Assembly: GCA_025024175.1 (NCBI GenBank)
Contig: QCXZ01000053.1
Coordinates: 5,642,001-5,706,000 of the forward strand
Reading direction: 5' to 3'
DNA length: 64,000 bases
Source: Rhyzopertha dominica
Lineage: Eukaryota > Arthropoda > Insecta > Coleoptera > Bostrichidae
The translations under genes and the position numbers were made by a program. A model generated the notes under the pieces. The model did no database searches. It saw only the letters and a list, made by a program, of their open reading frames with translations, and was not told the origin of the DNA. Each line of letters starts with the position of its first letter. The first letter of the stretch is position 1. Positions 25,601-35,700 of this stretch are shown here, piece by piece.

Positions 25601-26156
25601 GTCGTTTTTCATCGTGTCGTAAATACTTACCAACTTGGGAATGCCTCTTAATTCTATAAGGCTGAAACAAAGTGACGTTTTTACCTATTTTTACTACGGT
25701 AACATCACTAGCTGGAAATACGTCGTATGTTTCTATTTCGGCCCACAATTTCTCAGAATGCTCCTGATCTGTTAGAATCATCCACTTGAAAGGCATTTTG
25801 AATAACCCTGTAGAGTTCGCCCGTTTAAGTTTACCAAAGGGGTTGATTCGCGATCTCGTATCGTACAAAATATAATTAAATGGTGGAACCTGTTTAGGTA
25901 GAGGTTCTACGTAGTTTAATAAGTACTTATTCATACCATTGAAGGTCTTTATAAAATCTTTTGTGTGATCTGAAAAAGATTATCATTGTAAATAAATATA
26001 ATTACCGATGAGATGGTTGTTACTCTTTGACCATTGTAGATCATATATTATTACGTCATTGCGATATTTAAAGAAGTCTATTAAGAAATCCTTGGAATCA
26101 TTTGCGAGGACTAAGTTTACAATGCACGCAGTACTAATATACCACATCAACAACAT
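19616..26156 (-). CDS. IR75-type ionotropic receptor (chemosensory), complete
   Basis: Eight exons in matching phase give 608 residues: 26156-26006, 25969-25631, 23215-23059, 23010-22602, 22546-22271, 20218-20015, 19962-19901 and 19844-19616. Residues 1-18 are a signal peptide (MLLMWYISTACIVNLVLA). ERRRNL near 190 matches the conserved RRNL block before the ligand-binding domain. S1 contains RFIFRQPPLSY; TM1 is at about 325-344, the pore at 365-383 and TM2 at 388-410 (ending YSANIVVLLQS, typical of IR75 receptors). S2 contains GMSRVHKGLFAFHVD and KNSPYKEIF, and TM3 is at 572-592. Such receptors are ligand-gated cation channels of olfactory neurons, often acid-tuned in the IR75 group; the ligand here is unknown. 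A Penelope-like element occupies the 2.05-kb fifth intron and a DDE transposon the 2.4-kb second intron. No stop or frameshift is seen, so the gene looks functional. Confidence 0.9.
20449..21920 (+). pseudogene. Penelope-like retroelement, decayed, with an inverted end piece
   Basis: On the plus strand from about 20670 there is the N-terminal GFNYAISPNSIP block, then ILPTDIGNATVILDT, KIHKPKIPLRPMVSA, GAPMG, LIANVYLEAFE, RYVDDTF (YVDD catalytic motif near 21555) and FTMEMETNGVPFLDVMV. This is the order of Penelope-like reverse transcriptases. Stops occur near 21300, 21459 and 21578. On the minus strand at 20449-20757 the text ends EAIEIEKNLHNFKRDRGIEL, resembling the C-terminal end of the Penelope GIY-YIG nuclease. 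Two pieces therefore meet head to head near 20660-20700, as in the inverted partial copies known for this class. It lies antisense in a receptor intron. Confidence 0.75.
21930..22270. other. Intron sequence of the receptor gene
   Basis: Between the Penelope relic and the donor at 22270 I see only AT-rich intronic DNA. Confidence 0.5.
23999..25319 (-). pseudogene. IS630/Tc1-related DDE transposon in a receptor intron
   Basis: Minus-strand pieces run from an N-terminal MSRPWEKAAPSTAQNE (25319) through RRYLTQDAKEIIKNVYNFL to DGTNNCVLQAPPSRGKRIIF and HAGGSDGWVENGLLLSAK (about 24680-24590). They end with LPPYYCVLNSIELVWSTLKK (about 24290), where the third catalytic Glu of the DDE triad would be the E of SIELVW. 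The tail is an acidic Asp-rich stretch. The middle is interrupted by stops and frameshifts. The architecture matches the DDE_3-type transposases common in insects, and the copy at 33740-34715 is the same family. It is in the same orientation as the receptor. Confidence 0.7.
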
Positions 26157-26332
26157 ATTGAATGCCTAAGTTAACTTAGAGCAAGACATCTTATATAATC
26201 TCGAACGCATCAATTTGTCTGAATAAATAATGAATTCAATTACATGCTTCGACATATAATCCTACATACATAGAAAAAATGTCATAACAGGTATCGAGCT
26301 TAAAAGCACGCATTTCACTAGCTTATTTTTTC
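26157..26332 (-). promoter_or_regulatory. Compact gap: receptor 5' flank directly after the giant gene
   Basis: The receptor ATG (26156) lies only about 180 bp from the probable poly(A) signal of the upstream tandem gene (26339-26344). Any receptor core promoter must sit in this gap or inside the neighbour's 3' UTR. I cannot identify a specific TATA or initiator with confidence. Confidence 0.35.
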
Positions 26333-26338
26333 ATAACG

Positions 26339-26344
26339 TTTATT
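26339..26344 (-). terminator. AATAAA poly(A) signal of the giant mucin-like gene
   Basis: AATAAA on the minus strand, about 390 bp past the stop codon at 26733 and before the receptor start. It is the first well-placed canonical hexamer that I noticed; earlier cleavage is possible. Confidence 0.4.
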
Positions 26345-26732
26345 AGTAGTCATCAAATTCGTTACAGTTAAGTACATTACATTCAATTATAAAAATAGAT
26401 TGTTACATACAAAGTCTTTTTGGCACTCTGCATCCTGCCTATTTAGGTACTTGCTACCTAATGTTAAGATACATAATTATAATAAGACCAGATCGATTTA
26501 TCATAAATATAACACAACACACAAAATATATACAACACACGCTTCCTTCAGCAACATTCGCACTTATAGCTAAAAATTCATTATTAAAATACTTCCAAAT
26601 ATATACAGTAAAAGTATATGGCCAGATATGCAATGTTAAAATTTATGGAAATTGCAATAAAATATGTCACCTATACATAACAATAACATGTCCTTTAACA
26701 CAGACGCTTCTTAACCACTGAAGACACTTGTA

Positions 26733-26765
26733 CTAGAGGGACTCGAATCCTGACGCATCGCTACC
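26733..26765 (-). other. Terminal 11-codon coding exon of the giant gene
   Basis: The acceptor ATGATTTTACAG is followed by ten codons (GSDASGFESL) and a TAG. Phase 0 matches the donor at 32322. The 5.6-kb intron before it is filled with transposons. The exon is too short to be seen as a reading frame. The C terminus E-S-L fits a class III PDZ ligand. Confidence 0.6.
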
Positions 26766-29700
26766 CTGTAAAATCATAATATTAAACGGCGGATTTGGTG
26801 ATAAACAGTAAATATTGCCCTTAACCTGTTAGTATAACATGTAGTTCAACATGCTCCAAGGATATTACCTGTTACAAAACGTAACAAAGCGAACAAAATC
26901 ATCTAGAATTGGAAACAGATGGGGTAAATGGTCTTCCCCCATAGTATCGGTAAAAAAGAATGGTTCTGCACGATTCTGTGTCTGTTATCGAATAACAACA
27001 TAACACTAACCGTTTTCCTGCTTAGTTAAAACTATGGATCAGTTGAACACGCAGAAAATCGCAAAAAGACTCCATTTAAAGTCAGCATTGGACTGTCGCA
27101 GTTTACAGATACGCTCTTTTTGTTCTGTCTGTTCGGATATTTATCGTGAAATGTTAAAAACATGCCTGGTATACCTTGATATAAAAGCGACATAATTTGT
27201 CTGAAAACTATTTGAAGCGAATTTAAGACGTCGGTCACACTGTGACTCAGGAACAAATATCAGTGAACCAGTACAAAATTAATGTAGTTCAAGAATCACC
27301 GGTACCTAAGTATAATAAGAGTTGCATAATTTTCTAGGAGTAATCTACCTGCAGAAGCAAGGCCGGCCCCATAGGGGGGGTAGCCTACGCCCCCCCCCCC
27401 AATGCCCTGACAGTTGGTTAAAAACTGCCGCAGTTGGCTCCAAAATAGGTTAGTCAAAACAATACATAATTAAAGTTAAATCAAGAAAGTGGTGTAGAAA
27501 TAATTTTAGCTTCCCCACGGCATCCGCGAATATGCAATAATTTCTCAAGTAGCAGCAGTCGTTACTTGTTAGTCGCAGCTTTCACAACCTCGCGTCTTCT
27601 CATCGGATGACGATGATCGACTGTGATTCGGCAGGCACCAGTATTGCCAGTCTAGTACACTAGTACATTATTTTAAAATCTAGTACACTTATTATAATAA
27701 TTTTTTATGGGTATCCTAAAAAATTAGCAACAATTTTTATCAATGAATATAAGCGCATGACTCATAGTGTATTTCAAAATTTTGCCAATGTTAACAACAT
27801 GCAAAACACTTGTTGGTAGCCCAACGAACAGCCCCACTATACTGTCTAGTCTACGTTGCACCGTTTTTGGCTGCATCTTATAGAAAGTTGCATTTTACTC
27901 GAGGAGCATANTTTTATGTTGCCCACAAAGTTGCTTTTTATTTGTTTGTATTTATTGTATTTGGTTTCATATAAAAACAAGCTTTAAAAAATTCATGTTT
28001 GTTTTACGATATTACCGTCAGATAGGAGTCCACGATCTAGTACATATATTACAGATATATAGTACATTTTTTACAACTACCTTGTACATCGAGGAAAATG
28101 TGACAAAATTGTAAAAAATATGTTGCGAACTACTATGGGAAATAATCGATTTGGTTCTCTCATATATAAGTATTAAAAGTGAGCAGGATATAACAGATCA
28201 AACAAATTTTTCTCATTTAATTAGCTCTTGGGCTACAGTTAAAATACAGAAGACTGATTATTAATTTATTTTGTTAGATTTAGAGTTTTTTTTAACTTTA
28301 TTTGTTAATTTTGTATTATGTTTATTCATATTATTTTGACACTCACAAGCTTAGCCACACTCTGTGGCAATTAGCAATTACCAAAGTAGAAGTATAAAGT
28401 ATTTTAGTTTTATTTTTAAGTAGGTGTTGTTAATACATATACAGGGTGTGTCACGACGAGTTCGTATTAGACGTTTATGGGGAAGCGGCCAGAAGAGAAT
28501 TATGAAATTCTGCAGTATTAAGTTTTCGATGGTGATATTTTTAATGAAAATAAAGGCAGCTTAAAATTACTTCCGGTTATATCGGAAGTAGACGCCAACT
28601 TTGTTATTTTTAATAGAACCATATAATTTTTTTCGGTTTTGGATTCTACGTAAAATTCTAGTGAGGCTTTATATAACACGATATAGTTAAATGTTAAAAT
28701 TTTCGAGATATGAGTTAAAAAAAAATGGTGTATTCAGCAGTTACAGGATGACGTCATAGTTATGTATCTAAAAATAAGCAAAACTCAAAAAAATTAAATG
28801 GAATTTCCTCTTTTTCATGCCGCTTTTGGTTCTAGGGAAAATTTTAGTTGGGGTTTGTATAGAACATTATGAGGCTACAAGTATATAAAAGATTTTTAGA
28901 TATTTAACATTTTATGTGAAAAACTATTGAAATCGCTTTTTAGGCATCAGTTATCAAATAAAAACATTTGCTAGTGAAAGAAAGGCATGTCTAATAATTA
29001 TTTATGAAATAATAAACAAATAATTATTAAATTTGATAATTTACATTGTGATTTTGACAATTTGCTTTACACATTTTCAAATACTTATTGTATGCAAAGA
29101 CGAAGGCTAATAATGCAAGACCAAATAAAGCAATTGTTTTAGATTCAACACCACCGACAAAAACAAAACACTAACAATTTTTATTATTTTTAACATTTTT
29201 GTATAAACAAACGAAAACTTTAATAGCGAAAAAACTTATCAAACACTGTAGCTGCCAAATTTTTTATAAACTCTTATATCTCGAAAATTTTAACGTTTAG
29301 GTATATCATGTGTTACATAAAGCCGCACTTGAATTATTTTAATTAAAAAGATTACATTCAAAAACTTGATACTGCAGAATTTCATAATTCTACTCTGGCC
29401 GCTTCCCAATAAACGTCTAATAGTAACTGGTCGTGACACACCCTGTATGTATTGTAGAAAATAAATTTGTTTTGAGCTACTTAAATACACAATATTTTCA
29501 TTATTTTTTTCCTTTTTAGAATGTATGTGCGCTATTGTATTCTAGTGGTCTAAAGTAACTATTTCTTTTTGAGTTGGCTTTTTCCCACTTCCTACCCCCC
29601 CCCCCAAAGTAATAGGTTTCGGTACGGCCCTGTGCAGAGGGGAACGGTTTTCTGTTGTACAAAGATTATTCAGATGCATTTCAGTACTTATATGATGCCT

Positions 29701-32700
29701 AGACTAAAAGATATTTATGTACTATCAGTTGCAATATTCATGCAACAACATAACAAGCAACCCTTAACACTCCAAATGTAGTACCTTTTTCCACCAAATG
29801 ATGGGGTAAGTACAGTATCCTTATTGAGCAACAATTCCCGATTTTATGCAACCCAACATTTGAATATCTGCAGAGTTCAATGACAAATAAGATCTACCCT
29901 CGGATCTACCTGTTTTTACGACTACCTACTTAATATAAACAGCCCAGCTTAGGTGGTGCGGTGTAGCTGGATATATGGAATTATTGTTCCAAATGGACAG
30001 ATACAATGCTCTTAGGCATAAAGGGTCGGCGTCGCCTCGTCGGCGTGAACAAAATCTAATATCAATAAGCAACTTTCGTTTGTAAAACATGGAGCAAGTT
30101 AATAACATTATGAAGTGTTATATTATTGCTTTTCATTTAACACTGTGGAATCTATCAGCTGAAGTCATTGGGCAGGTTTTTCTTCTCTATTTTATTTTAA
30201 GTTAAAATCATCTTTGTAATGAGAATCTAAACCAAACATTACCTTACTTTAAGGCCCATTAATTTTTAGACACATCGAATGATAATTAATAATGATATTA
30301 ATTTATTTCAGGTATATTATACTAAACTGCACTACCTCAGCATACAAGCAATAATAAGATTTGAAAAAGAGGAGCGATGAGTTTACCAATTACTGTTAAT
30401 TGCAAGAAAATACGTGTTGTGACATAAGTAAATGTTCTTGATAATTGTTTGACAAATTGGCACGTTAAAGTACTCTAATCTGGTATATGTATACAGCGGC
30501 CATGTTTTTATCGAATAAGTAGAATTACTACGATCCGGTTATGCAGAGCAAATTATATTTATTTTAACAATTTCTAGAATGGATAATAAAATATTGACAA
30601 AATTTCTAAAAACCTTTACGGTAATACATCAAGCAAAACGACATACAGCGGATAAAATACAATAAAATGTTTTTAGGAATCGCTTGTAACCTATTTAATA
30701 TAATTACATTTTGGAAGAGTAGCTTTTAAACACTTCACAATCTAAAAACCTTATTTCCTTCTAACTATAAATATTCTGTTAAATATGGACAATTACTTAG
30801 CAAACATGCAAGAAACATCCTTATTAGACATAAACAAAATTATCCCGCCGATAATAATGGCAAATTCGTTGATACTATCCATTAATAATTTGAACGATAT
30901 ATTAAACCTTCCAGTTAAAATGTTTACAATATTACAGTACTGTAGTTTCGGCAATTGTTATAAATAATGTGCTTTATATGTAGTCATCCACGCCATATAC
31001 TATGACCTACATGCAATTCGAAGCAATACTTTCATAGTGGTATAAGTTTTTCTACGCTATTATTTTTCACGCGGTTAGAGAAAATTTATTTGTTTTTTTA
31101 CTTTATTACATTTTGTTTGCCATATTTGTTGTATTTTGAAGCATTAGGTACTTTAAAAATTATTAAAAATATCTGCAATTTCTAAATATTCAATTATGGG
31201 ATATATAGATAGTTAAAATAGATATAAGTTGCCCTGCATAACCACATGGAAGTAATTCTACTTATGCGACAAAATATCCCCGCTGTATACATATACCAAA
31301 TTAGGATATTTAAATTAATTTATTGAACACATCAAGGCAGAACAGAGTTTAGTGACATCACAATAGGTTACTGTCGTTATATCCCAACGAACACGTATAT
31401 ACACACATTAATTGTAATTTGTAACTCATCTTCTCAGTAACCTTAAAAATTGCAACCACGGTCCTCTTTTCATATATTATTATTAAACCTATGCTCAAAT
31501 TACAAACGTGGAGAAATTTAGTACCCAAATAAATGACTTACCACAATTCGATATAAGTATCTAAAAGCTTATTTTTTTAAATTTGATATTAGCTAAAATC
31601 AACTTTGTTACGATGACAAAAGTAGTTTCAAATAACAAAGTTGACTTTAGTTTAAAATAGAGAAGAAAAACGGGTTCATTGACTTAAGTGGACCGATTCC
31701 GTGGTTTAAGTGAATCATTTTAACAATAATATAATAATAACAGTAATGTTTCAAGTTTTAATAACTTTAACCTTTTACATATTTCGGTTTATTAAATAGG
31801 CATGCCTCAAAAAAGAGTTTAGAAATGAAGGTAATTGCTATTAAATTTCGTTCACGCCGACCCTTTAAACCTACGATCGTTGTATCTGTCCATTTGGAAC
31901 TCTAATTTCATATTCCTAGCTATACCGCACCGGTTGGGCTGGCCTGGTTATATTGGGTGTAATAGTAAAAACAGGTAGATCCGAGGGTAGATCTTACCTG
32001 TCATTGAACTCTGCAGATATTCAAATGTGGTAATGTTGGGTTGCATAAAAACTGGGAATTGTTGCTCAATAGGGATACTGTGCTTGCCCCATCGTTTGGT
32101 GGAAAAAGATACTAAATTTAGAGTGTAGGGGGTTGCCCCTTATGCTGTTGCATGAATATTGCAACCGAGAGTACATTGTCCAACGAAATTCTTGCTGAGA
32201 ATTTAAAATCCGAAAAGACAGATAACTAGATGAGCATAACGTAATTTTGACTAACCTTATTTTTGTTCAATTAGTTGGCTAAATTGGAAGATATTATAAC
32301 AGTTCTAACGCTACATTCTTACCCCATTTGGTTTGTAGAGGTGTGTGTGTGGCAACAGGAACGTTGATCCCAGATCCCTTTCTGCCATTGTGTTTGCTTC
32401 CTAAACAATAAACTGTCATTTAAAAGATCTGAAACTGTCCAAAATGTACTTACATCGTTATGATGTTGAGACGACGGTTTTGAATCGTAATCATTATGAT
32501 ACGACTTCGTAGCTGGAGGTATTGTCGTCTCATCATACGATCTTGCCTCGGACACCGTGCTGCAATGCAAGTTTTGTACCAGTGCTATACAATAGTTACT
32601 ATACTCACTTTATTCTAGGAGCCACCTCTAACCAGTTCTCCAAAGAATCCAATTCGTTCTCACTGAAAATTAAGAGTGGCTAGATAAGAACCTTCTTCAA

Positions 32701-35700
32701 TAATCGAAAATTGAAAAGAATGTTACTCACGCTAGAGATTTGCTAATTGTGTTAAATTGTGATCTCGTTCCAGTACTAGAGGATAACAGATCTGTACTGA
32801 TTTTTTGAATTAACGTTGCGTTTTCGCTTCTGTCCGCCTCCGTTCCACATGTTGTACCAATAGTACCTAGGGTGCCTAGATTGTTGGCCAGTACTGTTGC
32901 CGACACTTCGAAACCGGCCGATATCAAGGCACCTACAATTGAACGCAACTGTAGAACATAATTAACTATAGACGCGAAGATGTTTACCTGACGTTTTACG
33001 CGAATTTAGTTTGGAATCCAAAAACGAATCGCTAGGAGCATTGCTGTATTTCCGGGGCGGGTCCATCTGAAATAAGAATTATATGATCTAATTGTGTTTT
33101 TTCAGGTAAATTTCTTATAAAGTACTGCCAGGTTTGAGCGAGAATCGAACCCGGGACCTTTTGATTGATAGTCAAATGTGCTATCTCTGCACTACCAAAG
33201 CCCTATTCAAATTCCAGGTCAAAGTGGCATATATATTATGTCAAAGTAGTGACCTATTAATAGAATGGATGGCCTAGGAATGGAAGTAAGTCTGGTAGCT
33301 TTCCAGAAACGTCGAGTGAGATTGCGTAGGTGGAAAGCTACACTATATAAAGCGCGGGTTGGCACATTTCTGGGGAAGTCCAATTTGAAATGCAGGCGAA
33401 GCAAGCGACCAAAATTTGTAGTAGCGATGTATATATCTAAACTAGTGCGTAAATAAAACAAGTTAGGTTGCACATAAGAACTGTTGACAAGAAGCCGACT
33501 GTGGATTTCTGGAGTGTATACGCTATAATAGTGTGACATAGATGTCGGCCATTTTGCTACGGTACGTCAAGATCCTGGATCAAAACAAATCAAGTTATCA
33601 TAACGTGAGTAAGGGAATGCAGTGTTTGATACATTTTTTAGTTTTAAAAGAATATTTTAAAGTGTAGTTTAGTGGTTTACACTCTTTCGCTATACTTAGC
33701 AAGTATTACAGACCAAAATTATATTTAGTTACAAGATAAGGTAAAGGTAAGGGCAAATTTCACCGATTAAACGAGTCTCATGCTTATCTAATAAGGAAAA
33801 CTATATATGATTTTTTTGAAAGCAAAATTACTCCCACAATGGAAATGGTGCACCAAAAATTAATCGAAAATAAAATAGTTGAATGCTCCCAAGGAGCCTT
33901 AAGAATATTCATCACGGAAATGGGTTTTCATTTTACAAAGCTTCAAAACAAAATGAATACAAAATGGCGCCGCAAATATTTGGAAGAAATTCAACGGTTT
34001 CGAGAAGAAAATTGTCCAATTTTTTATTTGGATGAGACGTGGTTAGACACGCACGATACAGCTAAAAAAGGATGGAATGATAAATCTGCAAAGTGCAAAT
34101 TAAACATTCTTCCAAGTAAAGGCAAGATGATTATTATTTTACGTGGTATCAATAAATGGATCCGTGGATAGCGTCGAAAAATATTAAAGATGCGAAGGTT
34201 GATTACCATAAATTACTGGTCAAGTTTTCGAAGAGTGGTTTAAAAAAACTTTATTGCCAAATCTGCTCAACAATAGCGTTATCGTGATGGATGATGCTCC
34301 ATTTCACTCCCAACAATATGAAAAGGTCCCAAATGCCAACTCAAACAAAGAAGAAATTCTAAATTTTCTTGAGGAAATGAAACAAAAAAAGGATTGTTAG
34401 AAATACTTAATATGCGGACGTATAAAAAACAACTGTTTTCGTATTCCTCCGTACCACTCCATCTTCAACCCAATGAAATTAGCGTGGAGTCAGTTGAAGT
34501 CGTGTACAAGAAGTAACAACAACATACCTAAATTTGGTAGTGAGACGACTGAATTAATCAAGAATGGATTTAACCGCATCGCAGAAAATTGGTCAAATTT
34601 TGTAAGACACGTCAAAAAAATTGAAGACATTTACCGACTGAATTTTGTTAATGAAGTAATTATAGAAATTGATGGTAACACTAGTGACAGTGATCGCGAT
34701 GATGATAATATCTGATTAGTGATTAAACTAATATTGTTTTTAAGAAAGTTTCTATTTATTATTATTTTTTAAGTGTACATTTGTCATGATTTATAAAACA
34801 AAACGTTCAAACAATAATATTTCAAACCAGTTTTTTTTTAAATTTGTGGTGTTTTTTCACCTTTTTTTTTTAAACAATGAGCAAGAATACTACGATTTCC
34901 TCTCAGGAACTTTGTTTTAATTAAAATCAAACTATATGACTTCTTATCGCTAGGCTGGTTTTCTGTTACGTTATTATCTATAAGTTACGTATCACTTTTT
35001 TGCCTAGTTCATTAATTTTGTACCGTCTTTCATATAAAAAAACTGCAGGACGGATCAAAGAATTATTTCACTCCTTCTTGGCAGCAAGGGAATATTCACC
35101 GAACGTGAATGCACCGATAACCAATAGAAACAAACACAAACGTGAAATTTTAAGAAAAGTATTATTTCAAAAATCTCTACAACTAGCAGACGAACGATAG
35201 CCAGACTGATTAATTAAGAGTTCATCCCTTGTTCATGAATATCTTCACCTTACTTACAAGCGGGTTAAAATAATTACCTTGATTGGAGAAGGGCCGGCAT
35301 CCAAGTAACTAAGAAGCTTGGCCTCGTTGCTGACAACTGAAGTCTTCCTCTTGTCAACTGTCGGTGGAGCCGGATGGTACTTGGCTCTTGGTATCATGAC
35401 CGTTAACGATCTGTCTTTCTGATCCGGATACGACAACGTGTTGTCGTCATGTTCCATTTCCTGACGTGGTATTTTCAGAGCTCCCTTTAATTTCTTCGGT
35501 TTCTCCTGGACATACTCCCTCTTAATTTCCATGTCCATCCTTCTTTGATCCCTTCTCATTTTGGCCACGTACGGCAAAGTACCGGCTTCCGACTGACTGC
35601 TTTCGGAAGAAGTGTCCGGTATCATCTCTCTCCTGTCTAGAGTTGCATGTCGGTTCTGCGTCGTAATTGGCTGAGGAAGGAAGCTCATACCGTTTGCCGC

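Noticed and set aside
32319..32453. Extension of the 32454 exon reading through to a stop
   Set aside because: It reads through a strong GTAAGT donor, and the next exon (32400-32323) fits in phase with a sensible continuation. At most it is intron retention.
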